Shown: positions 43,185-52,838, counted from the stretch's first letter. The stretch is 64,000 nt of DNA from Flavobacteriales bacterium (GCA_017795025.1 CP051243.1:1302001-1366000), one strand, 5' to 3'. Program-made: numbers and translations. The notes: generated by a model not told the origin, from the sequence alone.

Positions 43185-43955
43185 GTGGGTTTTAAAACAT
43201 TTTACAAGTACCAAGGTACCGGAAATGACTTTATCTTAATCGATGGTCGAGCGGAAATTCCGTCATGGTCCCAAAAAGAGATAGAGCAACTTTGTCACCG
43301 CCGATTTGGCATTGGTGCCGATGGATTAATAATTCTAGCCCCTGATGATACACATGACTTCCGCATGATCTATTACAATAGTGATGGTCGCGAAAGTAGC
43401 ATGTGCGGAAATGGCGGGCGTTGCATCGCTCAATTTGCGCACGATTTAGGCTTGGGCAGTCGCTTTCAATTTATTGCTATCGATGGACCCCATGCCGCCG
43501 AAGTCTTGCAAGATCGAGTACGCTTGCAAATGAAGGATGTCGCCAGTGTGGAAGCGCGTGGAAATGATTGGTTTACCGACACAGGCTCGCCTCATCACGT
43601 GGTTTTTCATGAGGCTCCCAATTCCCTCGAAATAATTCCTGCGGCACGAGCCATTCGCAATGCCGAGCCTTATGCAAAAGATGGCGTTAATGTGAACTTC
43701 ATTAATGGTGAAGGTCAAAACTGGGAAATGCGCACCTATGAACGTGGCGTAGAAGATGAAACCTATAGCTGTGGAACTGGAGTTACGGCCGCTGCTTTAG
43801 TGGCTCACGCTGCTGGAAAAGTGCCCCAATCTCCCATTAACATGAAAACCAAAGGAGGAGAGCTCCGCCTAAGTTTTGAGCATTCTTCGGAACGAGGCTA
43901 TTTTAATATTTGGCTCGAAGGTCCAGCCTTAAAAGTTTTTGAAGGTCGCCTATGA
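43185..43955 (+). CDS. dapF: Diaminopimelate epimerase
   Basis: A 256-residue cofactor-independent epimerase that converts LL- to meso-diaminopimelate. Both catalytic Cys motifs are present: NSDGRESSMCGNGGRCIAQF (first Cys about 73) and TYSCGTGVTAAALVAHA (second Cys about 198). It opens with FYKYQGTGNDFILIDG. The start is GTG, with no ATG nearby. First of a four-gene run dapF-GNAT-cytochrome-mltG with 4-base ATGA overlaps, so co-translation is likely. Confidence 0.97.
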   Translation: MGFKTFYKYQGTGNDFILIDGRAEIPSWSQKEIEQLCHRRFGIGADGLIILAPDDTHDFRMIYYNSDGRESSMCGNGGRCIAQFAHDLGLGSRFQFIAIDGPHAAEVLQDRVRLQMKDVASVEARGNDWFTDTGSPHHVVFHEAPNSLEIIPAARAIRNAEPYAKDGVNVNFINGEGQNWEMRTYERGVEDETYSCGTGVTAAALVAHAAGKVPQSPINMKTKGGELRLSFEHSSERGYFNIWLEGPALKVFEGRL

Positions 43956-44479
43956 TTAATCTATCGGTAGACAACATCTGCCTGCGCGCATTAGAACCCG
44001 AAGATTTAAGCCTTCTGCTCCAATGGGAAAACAATCCTCAATATTGGACGGTCTCCCAGCAACGCGTGCTCTACAGCGAATTTTTAATGAAGCAATACTT
44101 GCTTGAGGCGGGTCGCGATCCCTGGGAAGTGCGCCAATTACGTTTAATGATTGTTAAGGATGACCAAAGCATCGGTCTCCTCGATTTTTTCGATTTTGAA
44201 CCCGACCATAACCGGGGCGCGATTGGGGTTTTAATTGGCTCGGAAAACAATCGTGGCAAAGGCACGGCCGCCAAAGCGCTAAAACTATTTATCGAATACC
44301 TATTTCCTACCTTCCAATTAGAACAGGTGTACGCCGAAATCGCCAGCAACAATGCCAGTAGTTTACGTTTATTTCAAAAAGCTGGCTTTGTCGAAACGGG
44401 CATTAGAAAAAACTGGTACCGTCAGGCTGATCAATTCTTAGACGCTCATTGTTTACAGTTCTTCAAAAGTAATTTATGA
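43952..44479 (+). CDS. GNAT acetyltransferase, SpeG/RimJ-like
   Basis: A 175-residue acetyltransferase. N-terminal CLRALEPEDLSLLLQWENNP, the CoA-binding segment RGAIGVLIGSENNRGKGTAA and the final helix IASNNASSLRLFQKAGF match the RimJ/SpeG-like GNATs that acetylate protein N-termini, polyamines or other amines. It overlaps dapF by 4 bases and the next gene by 4 bases. Co-occurrence of such a GNAT with dapF is frequent in Bacteroidota; the substrate remains unknown. Confidence 0.85.
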   Translation: MINLSVDNICLRALEPEDLSLLLQWENNPQYWTVSQQRVLYSEFLMKQYLLEAGRDPWEVRQLRLMIVKDDQSIGLLDFFDFEPDHNRGAIGVLIGSENNRGKGTAAKALKLFIEYLFPTFQLEQVYAEIASNNASSLRLFQKAGFVETGIRKNWYRQADQFLDAHCLQFFKSNL

Positions 44480-46446
44480 AGAAAGGCCTCATTCTTTTTG
44501 GACTGCTGCTTTTTGTGCTCAGTTTAGCCTGGCAATGCGATAATCCTAAAGAAGAGTTGGCGGTTGCCGATGATGCTAAGCTTCAGTGGTTAAACCATCA
44601 CGACACGGTAAAATATGTGGGCATTCAAAAGTGTATGCAATGCCATGCCAATGTGCATCAAACCTTTATTGAAACGGGAATGGGGCAATCCATTGGACTA
44701 GCCGATACCCTTAAAAGTATCGCTAACCTCAACCGTGACTTCCTCCTTTACGATTCGGTTTTAAACTTTCATTATCAAGCCTATTGGCGTGGCAATCAGC
44801 TATGGTTAAAGGAATTTCGCTTGGGAGCAGATGGAGATACCAGCTTCATCCAAAAAAAGAAAATCGACTACGTAATCGGCAGCGGCCAACATACCAACTC
44901 TCACCTTTGGGAGGAAAACGGCTACTTCCATCAAGCCCCATTTACTTGGTATGCTCAAGAGGGAAAATTGGATTTCCCACCGGGATTTGAGGATGGTAAA
45001 AACAGCCGTTTCGATCGACCAATTGGCTTAGAGTGCATGTCTTGCCATAATGCCATGCCTACCGACTTCGTAATGGGTAGTACTCATAAATTTAATTCCA
45101 TTCCGCAGGGAATCGATTGCGAAAGATGTCATGGTCCTGGCGAAGCCCATGTCGCTAAAATTATGCGGGGCGAAATAACCGATACCTCCAAGGAGCGAGA
45201 CCCTAGTATTGTAAACCCGAAGCGACTGTCAGCCCAATTGCAGTTCGAAATATGCCAACGTTGTCACCTACAGGGAAACGCTGTTTTAAAACCGGGAAAG
45301 AGTTTCTTCGATTTCAAGCCCGGCATGAAGCTTAATGAAGTAATGCAAGTGTTCCTGGCACGCTACGAGGATTCGGAAGATCGCTTTATCATGGCTTCCC
45401 ATGCCGACCGCTTTAAACTAAGTGCTTGCTATCAATCAGCCCCCGAGAAATACACCTGCACCAGCTGTCACAATCCTCATGTATCCGTGCAAGCCACCAA
45501 CACTAATCGTTTTAATAAAACCTGTAACTCTTGTCATGGCGAAACAAACAGCCTTCTTTGTTCCGAGTCGGAAGACCTTCGCCTAGCGGCCAGCAACAAT
45601 TGTGTAAAATGTCATATGCCTCCATCGCAGGCGACCGATATTCCGCATGTTACCGTGCACGACCACTACATCCGCAAACCCCAGGAAATTGTGGATGCCC
45701 TCCAAGCGGATGGTGCTTTTGTTCAGTTAAAAGCCATTAACGATAGCAAGCCGAGTAACCGAGATAAGGCCCTTGCCTATTTGCAACAATTTGAACGCTT
45801 TGGGGCTCGAGCTATTTATCTAGATAGTGCCGCCCATTTTTTAAACCTAGTGCCTAAGGAACATTCCGAACGATTGTTCCTGTGGACCTATTACTTCCAT
45901 CTGGCTGGTGACCGCGAAAAACTTTACCACTTTGCCGAACAGTATAAAATCGATGGTTTATTAAATAGCCTTCAAAATCAGGATAGCGAAAACCGGGAAG
46001 CCTGGACCGCCTACCGCTTAGCCGAAGCCTATAAGTTTAAAGGGGATTTAAATAGCAGTTACAAACTTTACCAGCGTGCGGTGGAGCTGGCCCCTTATCA
46101 ATCGGATTTCAGAAATAAATACGCCTCCTTATTGCTTCAAACCGGTAAAGCGAATCAGGCGGAAGTCGAATGGAAGAAAGTATTACAAGAGCAGCCTTAT
46201 CATAAAGAAAGCCTCAATAATTTAGCCTACCTCATGCTGCAACAAGGGCGTAATGCAGAAGCGCAAGCTTACCTAAGCACCTGTTTAAGCCATTACCCCG
46301 ATTACCTCTTGGCCTGGCAAAATGAGGTAACTTGGGCCATGCAAACTGAGAATGCCGAGGCGCTTAAAGCTTCCTTGGAGCAGGTCTTGCGTTTAAACCC
46401 TCAGCAAAAACAAGCCCGCGAACTGTATCGCAAATTTTTTGAATGA
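44476..46446 (+). CDS. Heptahaem cytochrome c with TPR tail
   Basis: A 656-residue exported protein. The N-terminal segment MKKGLILFGLLLFVLSLAWQ is a signal peptide followed by Cys (atypical lipobox). Seven CXXCH haem sites: CMQCH (about residue 53), CMSCH (187), CERCH (215), CQRCH (260), CTSCH (328), CNSCH (350) and CVKCH (376), arranged as in cytochrome c554-like multihaem proteins. The C-terminal 270 residues form TPR repeats (LAEAYKFKGDLNSSYKLYQR, LNNLAYLMLQQGRNAEAQAY), a layout of Bacteroidota multihaem/TPR proteins. Electron partner unknown. It sits between a GNAT gene and mltG, both overlapping. Confidence 0.92.
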   Translation: MKKGLILFGLLLFVLSLAWQCDNPKEELAVADDAKLQWLNHHDTVKYVGIQKCMQCHANVHQTFIETGMGQSIGLADTLKSIANLNRDFLLYDSVLNFHYQAYWRGNQLWLKEFRLGADGDTSFIQKKKIDYVIGSGQHTNSHLWEENGYFHQAPFTWYAQEGKLDFPPGFEDGKNSRFDRPIGLECMSCHNAMPTDFVMGSTHKFNSIPQGIDCERCHGPGEAHVAKIMRGEITDTSKERDPSIVNPKRLSAQLQFEICQRCHLQGNAVLKPGKSFFDFKPGMKLNEVMQVFLARYEDSEDRFIMASHADRFKLSACYQSAPEKYTCTSCHNPHVSVQATNTNRFNKTCNSCHGETNSLLCSESEDLRLAASNNCVKCHMPPSQATDIPHVTVHDHYIRKPQEIVDALQADGAFVQLKAINDSKPSNRDKALAYLQQFERFGARAIYLDSAAHFLNLVPKEHSERLFLWTYYFHLAGDREKLYHFAEQYKIDGLLNSLQNQDSENREAWTAYRLAEAYKFKGDLNSSYKLYQRAVELAPYQSDFRNKYASLLLQTGKANQAEVEWKKVLQEQPYHKESLNNLAYLMLQQGRNAEAQAYLSTCLSHYPDYLLAWQNEVTWAMQTENAEALKASLEQVLRLNPQQKQARELYRKFFE

Positions 46447-47471
46447 AACGTAAACTACTCTCCCTCCTTTTAATTTTCACGCTTATCGCTGGCTATTTCG
46501 CTTGGCGCGGATATCAAATTGCCTTCGCGAACAATGTTTCCATGGCGGTATCTAGTTACGAGCTTTTCGTTGCACCCCAAACTACCTGGGAGGAGCTTAA
46601 GGCCGAGCTGGATAGTGTATTAATTCGGCCCGAGGATTTTCGGCTATTAGCGGAATGGAAAGACTTGTCCGGAAATATTAAGAGTGGTCGGTACACGATT
46701 CACCATAACCTCAACAACAATACGCTAGTCAATCGCCTTCGGGCTGGTATCCAGGATCCGGTTTTACTCACCTTAAATATGGCTCAGGATTTAGCTGATG
46801 TGGCAGGTCAGGCTGGTAAACATTTACAAGCCGATTCGCTAGCTTTTATCAAGTACTTGGAAAGTGAGGCTGTGTTAAGTGACTTTGGTTTAGAGCCCAC
46901 CGATTTACCTGGTATCTTCCTCGCCAACACCTACGAGTTTTATTGGAATACCAGCCCCAAGGACTTTGTAAAACGCATGCTGCGCGAATCGAGCCGTTTT
47001 TGGGAAAAACGCGCTACCCTACTCGAGCAAAGTGGTTTAAGTCAGGCCGAGGTTATTACCCTAGCCAGCATCGTAGAAAGCGAAACCGCCAAAGCAGATG
47101 AAATGCCCAAAGTGGCCGGACTATACCTCAATCGCTTGGAAAAGGGGATTAAGCTACAAAGCGACCCCACGGTTATTTATGCGCATCAATTAGCCAATAA
47201 GGATACGGTTATTCGACGGGTATGGAATAAATACCTCAGCATCGACTCTCCGTACAACACCTATAAATACGCTGGATTACCCCCTGGTCCTATTCGAATC
47301 CCCGACCCCCGCAGTATTGATGCCGTTTTAAAAGCTGAGAACCACTCCTATATCTTTATGTGTGCCGATCCTGATCGTCCCGGTTACCACGCCTTTGCCC
47401 GTACCAACCGGCAACATAATGTGAATCGCGCTAAATATCAGCGCTGGGCTAATCAAAACGGGATTTACTAG
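46443..47471 (+). CDS. mltG: Endolytic murein transglycosylase MltG
   Basis: A 342-residue single-pass membrane enzyme that cuts nascent glycan strands and sets their length. N-terminal anchor LLSLLLIFTLIAGYFAWRGY; a LysM-like part (45-110); and the YceG catalytic domain with the conserved ASIVESETAKADEMPKVAGL (catalytic Glu, about 217) and LQSDPTVIYA and NTYKYAGLPPGPIRIPDPRS. Length is normal. Last of the dapF run, overlapping the cytochrome by 4 bases; pairing with dapF ties the operon to peptidoglycan. Confidence 0.95.
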   Translation: MKRKLLSLLLIFTLIAGYFAWRGYQIAFANNVSMAVSSYELFVAPQTTWEELKAELDSVLIRPEDFRLLAEWKDLSGNIKSGRYTIHHNLNNNTLVNRLRAGIQDPVLLTLNMAQDLADVAGQAGKHLQADSLAFIKYLESEAVLSDFGLEPTDLPGIFLANTYEFYWNTSPKDFVKRMLRESSRFWEKRATLLEQSGLSQAEVITLASIVESETAKADEMPKVAGLYLNRLEKGIKLQSDPTVIYAHQLANKDTVIRRVWNKYLSIDSPYNTYKYAGLPPGPIRIPDPRSIDAVLKAENHSYIFMCADPDRPGYHAFARTNRQHNVNRAKYQRWANQNGIY

Positions 47472-47536
47472 CCATTAAAGTAGCCAAGTAGCACAATTTG
47501 AAGCTTCTAAAGGCGGTGCAAAGTAGAATATTACTG

Positions 47537-47544
47537 TACCTTTG
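47537..47544 (+). promoter_or_regulatory. -7 box (TACCTTTG) of gapdh
   Basis: Perfect TAnnTTTG, 35 bases before the ATG at 47579; TTG at 47500-47502 region is a possible but distant -33 element. Confidence 0.5.
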
Positions 47545-47578
47545 CCCCGTTTTTAAAAACCCTCTCAAACTCGCTAAA

Positions 47579-49030
47579 ATGGCGCAGACAAACAATTATC
47601 AAGAAGCTGTAACACAGCGCATTCAGCAAGAAAAGCTGGCCGTTCAGTTCATCAAAAACATCAACGACCTTTACCTAGATAAAGGCATTGAAACGGTATT
47701 GTTCCGTAACACTTTGGTCGATCAACGTCCGAGTGAAGTTTTAAACCTGCATGAGTACGCTCGTAAAATTGTAGGTCAAAACATCACCATCCAAGACACC
47801 GTGTCGCTTTTAGACGAATTGGTGCAATTGGATTTGGCTCCGGCTCGTATGGACATCGGCCGCTTAGCTAGTGAATGGTTAAGCGATGGATCTCCTGCCG
47901 ATCGTAAAGCCTTTTTAGAAGGCAAATTAGCCGACTTTATTGGTCCTGATAATATGGACCGCACTACTCCTAAAGACGTGGTTCTTTATGGCTTTGGTCG
48001 TATCGGTCGTTTAGTAGCGCGTGAATTGATGGCCCAAGAAGGTATGGGCGAGCAATTGCGTTTACGTGCCGTAGTGAGCCGTGGCGAAACTCCTGAGAGC
48101 CTCGAGAAACGGGCTTCTTTATTACGAGTGGATTCTGTGCATGGCGATTTCCCCGGAACCGTAGAGGCCGACGTAGACAATATGGCCCTTATTATTAATG
48201 GTCGCCAAGTGAAGTTCATTAACGCTGCCAAGCCGGAGGACATCGATTATACCGCTTATGGTATTAATGATGCTTTGATTATTGATAACACGGGTGCTTT
48301 CCGCGATGATGCCGCATTAAGCCGTCATTTACAAGCCAAAGGTGCCGCTAAAGTATTATTAACCGCTCCTGGCAAAGGAGTGCCCAACATTGTACACGGC
48401 GTTAATCAAACCGATTACGATCCTAATACAGTTGATATTTTCTCTGCCGCTTCTTGTACCACCAATGCCATTACCCCGGTGTTAAAGGTAATTGAGGATA
48501 ATTTCGGCGTAGAACGTGGCCATATCGAAACGGTGCATGCCTATACCAACGACCAAAACTTGGTGGATAACATGCACAAGAAATACCGTCGTGGTCGCGC
48601 TGCCGCCCTAAACATGGTTATTACCGAAACCGGTGCAGGTAAGGCCGTAGCCAAAGCTCTTCCAGTGATGGAAGGAAAATTAACTTCCAATGCCATTCGT
48701 GTTCCAGTTCCAAATGGTTCTTTGGCCATCCTAAACCTGGAAGTGAAAAAAGAAACCTCATTAGAAGGTGTTAATGAAGCGATGCGTTCTGCCGCATTAA
48801 AAGGTGATTTGGTAGAGCAAATTCGTTACAGCATGAGCAACGAATTGGTATCCAGCGATATCGTTGGCGAATCTTGTCCTTCTATTTTCGATAGCCCAGC
48901 TACGATTGTAGACCAAAATGGTAAGAACATGGTACTTTACGTTTGGTACGATAATGAGTACGGATACAGCCGTCAGGTGATTCGCCTCAGTAAATACATT
49001 GCGCAAGTACGTCGCAAGCGCTACTATTAG
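47579..49030 (+). CDS. gap: Glyceraldehyde-3-phosphate dehydrogenase, long Bacteroidota form
   Basis: A 483-residue enzyme. A helical N-terminal extension of about 130 residues (MAQTNNYQEAVTQRIQQEKL onward) precedes the standard two-domain dehydrogenase: NAD(P)-binding GFGRIGRLVARELM (about 142-156), the catalytic Cys in IFSAASCTTNAITPVLK (about 298) and the substrate-binding HAYTNDQNLVDN. The long form is typical of Bacteroidota. ATG 47579 is chosen over an upstream frame start because a -7 box lies between them. Single gene, terminator downstream. Confidence 0.96.
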   Translation: MAQTNNYQEAVTQRIQQEKLAVQFIKNINDLYLDKGIETVLFRNTLVDQRPSEVLNLHEYARKIVGQNITIQDTVSLLDELVQLDLAPARMDIGRLASEWLSDGSPADRKAFLEGKLADFIGPDNMDRTTPKDVVLYGFGRIGRLVARELMAQEGMGEQLRLRAVVSRGETPESLEKRASLLRVDSVHGDFPGTVEADVDNMALIINGRQVKFINAAKPEDIDYTAYGINDALIIDNTGAFRDDAALSRHLQAKGAAKVLLTAPGKGVPNIVHGVNQTDYDPNTVDIFSAASCTTNAITPVLKVIEDNFGVERGHIETVHAYTNDQNLVDNMHKKYRRGRAAALNMVITETGAGKAVAKALPVMEGKLTSNAIRVPVPNGSLAILNLEVKKETSLEGVNEAMRSAALKGDLVEQIRYSMSNELVSSDIVGESCPSIFDSPATIVDQNGKNMVLYVWYDNEYGYSRQVIRLSKYIAQVRRKRYY

Positions 49031-49063
49031 TAGTTAGTTCTAAAGGAAATCTTATAGAGATAA

Positions 49064-49095
49064 AATCCCGGGTCCAGTGGCTCGGGATTTTTTTA
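49064..49095 (+). terminator. Terminator after gapdh
   Basis: AATCCCGGG... pairs with CTCGGGATT, followed by seven T. Confidence 0.8.
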
Positions 49096-49218
49096 TGCCT
49101 GTTTTTAACATCCTTAACCCAAATTTAAAAACCAGCCGCCAAGCTTCAATTATCCTTAACCTTTACAATACACTAAGAGAGCATTGGCTCGAGACTTTTG
49201 TTCCAAACAAAAATCTAT

Positions 49219-51486
49219 ATGAAAAGAACGATTACTCTCTTTAGTTTACTGCTTTGCGCAGTTTCGCTACAAGCGCAAAATCTGGTAGACCTTAGTCATG
49301 TGGGCAGTTATAAAAGTGGTGCCTTCGACGAAGGAGCCATGGAAATTGTAGCCTATAATCCCAATGCTCAGGTTTTATACGCCGTTAATGGTTTTAGTGA
49401 TCAAATCGATGTGTTTGATATCTCCAGCCCATCAAACATTCAAAAAGTTGATTCTATCGACATTACCATGTATGGTGATGCAGCCAACTCGGTGGCTTAC
49501 CATGCGGGGTATTTGGCGATAGCGGTGGAAGCCAATGACTTTGATCAAAACGGTCATATTGTATTCTTCGACTCTACCCTTACCTACATTACTGATGTTG
49601 AAGTTGGGGTGTTACCCGATATGGTAACCTTTACGCCTAACGGGATGTATGTTTTATCTGCCAATGAAGGCGAACCCGATGACGATTACACCGCCGACCC
49701 AATGGGCTCTGTCTCCATTATTGATATTTCGGGTGGAATTATGAATCTAAGTCAGTCGGATGTAACTACTTTAGATTTCACTGCTTTTGATGCTAACTAC
49801 GATCCCAACATTCGCAATTTTGGACCGGTAATCGATTACTTAGAAGACTTCGAAGTAACCGCCGACTCCTTAGATAATGTAATCGTATATAACACCTTAG
49901 GCGATGCCATGTGGTCGTATGACGATTTTAGCGGCGATCATTTTGCCGAAGGAAATGCCTTTAGCTCTACCGCTCCTGCCTCAGAAAGCTGGTTAATTAT
50001 TCCTCCCGTAAATTTAACCGGATTGGATTCGGCTTACTTCAGCTTCGAAAACACCAGCAACTTTAGCGGTGGTTCTTTAGACGTTTTAATCTCTACCGAC
50101 TACGACCCCGATAACAATCTTGATCCTCTTAGCGCTACTTGGGATACCATCACTTCTAATTTTATTTTCTCTCCAGGAGGATACACCGATACCACTTCTG
50201 GTCGCTACAGCTTAGATAGCTACTTAGAAGGAATGGTAAGCATTGCCTTCTTATACAAGGGCGCTCCTGGTGGAGGGAACTCTACGCTTTGGCAACTGGA
50301 TGATTTCCGCATTGAAGGAACGAAGCCACGTTTATCGCAAAACTTAGAGCCGGAATACATCGCGGTAGCCCCAGATAATAGCGCGGCCTATGTAGTTTGT
50401 CAGGAAAACAACGCCATGGCGGTAATCGACCTTAACAATATGACCATCTCCGCTTTAGGTGCCCTTGGCTTTAAAGATTATTCTACGGGTAATAATAAAA
50501 TGGATGCCTCTAATACCGCCAGCAGCATTAACATCCGCAATTGGCCGGTATTTGGGATGTACCAACCCGATGCCATCAAAGCTTTTGAGGTAAACGGAAT
50601 GACCTATATCGCGACCGCTAATGAAGGGGATGCCCGCGATTATGATTATTGGAGCGAAGAAGACCGCGTTAAGGATTTAACTTTAGACGCAACTGCCTTC
50701 CCAAATGCGGCTAACCTGCAAATGGAAGATAGCCTGGGACGTTTAAACATCACCACTACCTTAGGGGATACCGATGGCGATGGCGACTATGATGAATTGT
50801 ATTCGTACGGAGGTCGTGGCTTCTCCATTTGGGATAGCAACTTAAACTTGGTATGGGATAGTGAAGACCAGTTTGCTCAAACCTTAGCGAACTTACACCC
50901 CGCCAATTTTAACTCGAATAACGACGACAATAGCTCTTTAAAATCACGTTCCGACGATAAAGCTTCGGAACCCGAAGCGATTGAAATTGCGGAAATCAAC
51001 GGATTCACCATTGCCTTTATTGGTTTAGAGCGTATGGGTGGAATTATGGTATACGACATCACCGATCCTAGTAACCCTAGTTTCGTGAGCTACTTCTTGT
51101 ACCGTGATTTCAGCAAAAATGCTGATGATATCGATGCCGGTGATTTAGGTCCGGAAGACATTAAATTTATTCCGGCCGACCAAAGCCCTAACGGAGAGAT
51201 GATGTTAGCGGTTGCCAACGAAGTATCGGGAACCCTCTCGCTATACGGTATTGGTGGAACCATTGGTTTAGATGAAGAAGCGCGTGCTTTAAGCTTACAA
51301 GCTTATCCTAACCCTAGCAATGGATTAGTTAAGTTTTCGCAATTTGTGGAAGGTGGAAAGCTTTACAACTTAAACGGACAATTTATCATGAACGTGGAAG
51401 GCGAAGAAGTAAACCTCAGCGAATTACCCGCCGGTATTTACCAATTGGTTTCGGAGATGGGCAACCTTCAGATCTTGAAGAAATAG
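49219..51486 (+). CDS. Secreted choice-of-anchor I protein with T9SS sorting domain
   Basis: A 755-residue secreted protein: signal peptide MKRTITLFSLLLCAVSLQAQ; a beta-propeller-like choice-of-anchor I domain (about 20-210 and 375-675) with VLPDMVTFTPNGMYVLSANE and YIATANEGDARDYDYWSEED; and a T9SS type A tail (690-755, LQAYPNPSNGLVKFSQF, LPAGIYQLVSEMG). A separate beta-sandwich resembling a choice-of-anchor J module is inserted at about 215-372 (EDFEVTADSLDN to WQLDDFRIEG). Function unknown; surface or secreted role. The ATG at 49219 is chosen over an upstream TTG. Confidence 0.87.
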   Translation: MKRTITLFSLLLCAVSLQAQNLVDLSHVGSYKSGAFDEGAMEIVAYNPNAQVLYAVNGFSDQIDVFDISSPSNIQKVDSIDITMYGDAANSVAYHAGYLAIAVEANDFDQNGHIVFFDSTLTYITDVEVGVLPDMVTFTPNGMYVLSANEGEPDDDYTADPMGSVSIIDISGGIMNLSQSDVTTLDFTAFDANYDPNIRNFGPVIDYLEDFEVTADSLDNVIVYNTLGDAMWSYDDFSGDHFAEGNAFSSTAPASESWLIIPPVNLTGLDSAYFSFENTSNFSGGSLDVLISTDYDPDNNLDPLSATWDTITSNFIFSPGGYTDTTSGRYSLDSYLEGMVSIAFLYKGAPGGGNSTLWQLDDFRIEGTKPRLSQNLEPEYIAVAPDNSAAYVVCQENNAMAVIDLNNMTISALGALGFKDYSTGNNKMDASNTASSINIRNWPVFGMYQPDAIKAFEVNGMTYIATANEGDARDYDYWSEEDRVKDLTLDATAFPNAANLQMEDSLGRLNITTTLGDTDGDGDYDELYSYGGRGFSIWDSNLNLVWDSEDQFAQTLANLHPANFNSNNDDNSSLKSRSDDKASEPEAIEIAEINGFTIAFIGLERMGGIMVYDITDPSNPSFVSYFLYRDFSKNADDIDAGDLGPEDIKFIPADQSPNGEMMLAVANEVSGTLSLYGIGGTIGLDEEARALSLQAYPNPSNGLVKFSQFVEGGKLYNLNGQFIMNVEGEEVNLSELPAGIYQLVSEMGNLQILKK

Positions 51487-51519
51487 AAATTTGGCCTTAA
51501 GGCAACAAGCAACCAAATA

Positions 51520-51560
51520 AATAACCCGGTTCCTTTATTGGAGCCGGGTTTCTTTTTTAA
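51520..51560 (+). terminator. Terminator after choice-of-anchor I gene
   Basis: AACCCGG pairs with CCGGGTT around a short loop, then T-rich tract. Confidence 0.8.
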
Positions 51561-51588
51561 TTTCCAATCCTTAAAAAATCGAGGTCTT

Positions 51589-52395
51589 ATGTTTTACCTG
51601 CTTCAAACCCTAAGTTCCTTAGCCCTGCTTTTCGCTAGTCCAAAAGAGGAAGCGCCCCAAATCAAATCTTATATCCAGGCAACTTACAGCTTGCGAACAA
51701 GTGAGGAGATGAGTCGTGAAAAAGCTTTAAAGGAGCAAGTTAGCCTTAAGGTTCTGTTTAATAAGCAAGGAAAGGCTATTGAGGAGTTTAGGTTTGAAAA
51801 CGATGGAAGCATCTTTGAACACCTCATTAACAAATGGGATAGTCTAGGGAACTTTAAAGGCAGCTACACCTATAATGCGGATAAAGAGATGGTTTCGAAC
51901 GTGGCCACGGTATACGATGAGCAAGGAAATTTAATCGCGAAACACAGCCTAAACGAGCAAAAAGAACCCAAGTATATCGAGCGCTACACCTATGATTCGG
52001 TGGGAAATCAGTTGTCCTATCAACGGGAAGTGATAAGCATTCAAAAAACCTTTACCACTCGCTATACCTACAACGAAAAATCGCAAGTAATTCGGCAAAC
52101 ACAAGTCCACGAAGACGGTAGTATTAAGGATGTACGAACCTATAAATACGATTCTTTAGGTAATGAGTATTTCCAAGACTATTTAAGGGAAGACGGTAAT
52201 TACACCCGCTTTATGAGCTATTACGATTCGCAAAACCGTTTAGTTGATCAGCCTTGGTATGATCGCGATAGCGTGGAAATTCATCGCACCTCATTTGAGT
52301 ATATCGATGATGAATATGGTAACTGGATAAGCCGAAAGCGCTACTCCAATGGAGAGCTCAATTTTGTATGGGAACGAAAGATTACGTATTACTAA
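51589..52395 (+). CDS. Exported YD/RHS-like repeat protein
   Basis: About 268 residues. Hydrophobic N-terminus MFYLLQTLSSLALLFAS suggests export. The body consists of short strands with repeated YxYDSxGN phrases: YTYDSVGNQLSYQREV, YTYNEKSQVIRQTQVH, YKYDSLGNEYFQDYLR and YEDYDSQNRL-like YYDSQNRLVD, resembling YD/RHS or MORN-type repeats but without a toxin domain. It ends FVWERKITYY. No known function. Alone between a terminator and the converging DUF3052-like gene. Confidence 0.7.
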   Translation: MFYLLQTLSSLALLFASPKEEAPQIKSYIQATYSLRTSEEMSREKALKEQVSLKVLFNKQGKAIEEFRFENDGSIFEHLINKWDSLGNFKGSYTYNADKEMVSNVATVYDEQGNLIAKHSLNEQKEPKYIERYTYDSVGNQLSYQREVISIQKTFTTRYTYNEKSQVIRQTQVHEDGSIKDVRTYKYDSLGNEYFQDYLREDGNYTRFMSYYDSQNRLVDQPWYDRDSVEIHRTSFEYIDDEYGNWISRKRYSNGELNFVWERKITYY

Positions 52396-52418
52396 TTACG
52401 GTGACCGACAGTAATTTA

Positions 52419-52838
52419 CTACTTACTCAATCGCATACTATCGCGACGGGTCATGGTTTTGATGTATTCTAATTTTCGAAACCGGAGGGCCGACCAATCT
52501 TCATCGATTGCAATTTGCTTAACCGGCTCCATCTTAAGTTCAGCAATTTTAGCCCAACCCGAATCACGGCTAATTTCGCTTTTATACTTCTTACTGCTCT
52601 TTTTGGGGTAAGCAAACCAAAGAGGAACGTCTCCTTCGAGATGTGGCCCTACTTCACTTATCCAAGTATCCAATTCCTTTTGCTCTTTTACAAAGATGAG
52701 GAGCCATTTTGGCTTTGATGCCAGGCTTGCGTTTTGGGCGATGGGATCTTTAAATAAGGGCTGTTGGTCATCGGGAATGGAAACAAAGCAAGGTCTTTCT
52801 CCCTTATAATTCATTTTTCGAGCTAGGGTACTTTCCAT
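52419..52838 (-). CDS. DUF3052-like protein
   Basis: A 139-residue cytoplasmic protein resembling the DUF3052 family: VPLWFAYPKKSSKKYKSEIS, then SGWAKIAELKMEPVKQIAID and EDWSALRFRKLEYIKTM, the strand order seen in that family. Its function is unknown. It is the last gene of the ybjQ-kinase-regulator operon, and its ATG overlaps the response regulator stop by one base (TAATG), which argues for stoichiometric co-production with the two-component pair. A role as the output or accessory factor of the pathway is inference. Confidence 0.65.
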   Translation of the reverse strand: MESTLARKMNYKGERPCFVSIPDDQQPLFKDPIAQNASLASKPKWLLIFVKEQKELDTWISEVGPHLEGDVPLWFAYPKKSSKKYKSEISRDSGWAKIAELKMEPVKQIAIDEDWSALRFRKLEYIKTMTRRDSMRLSK

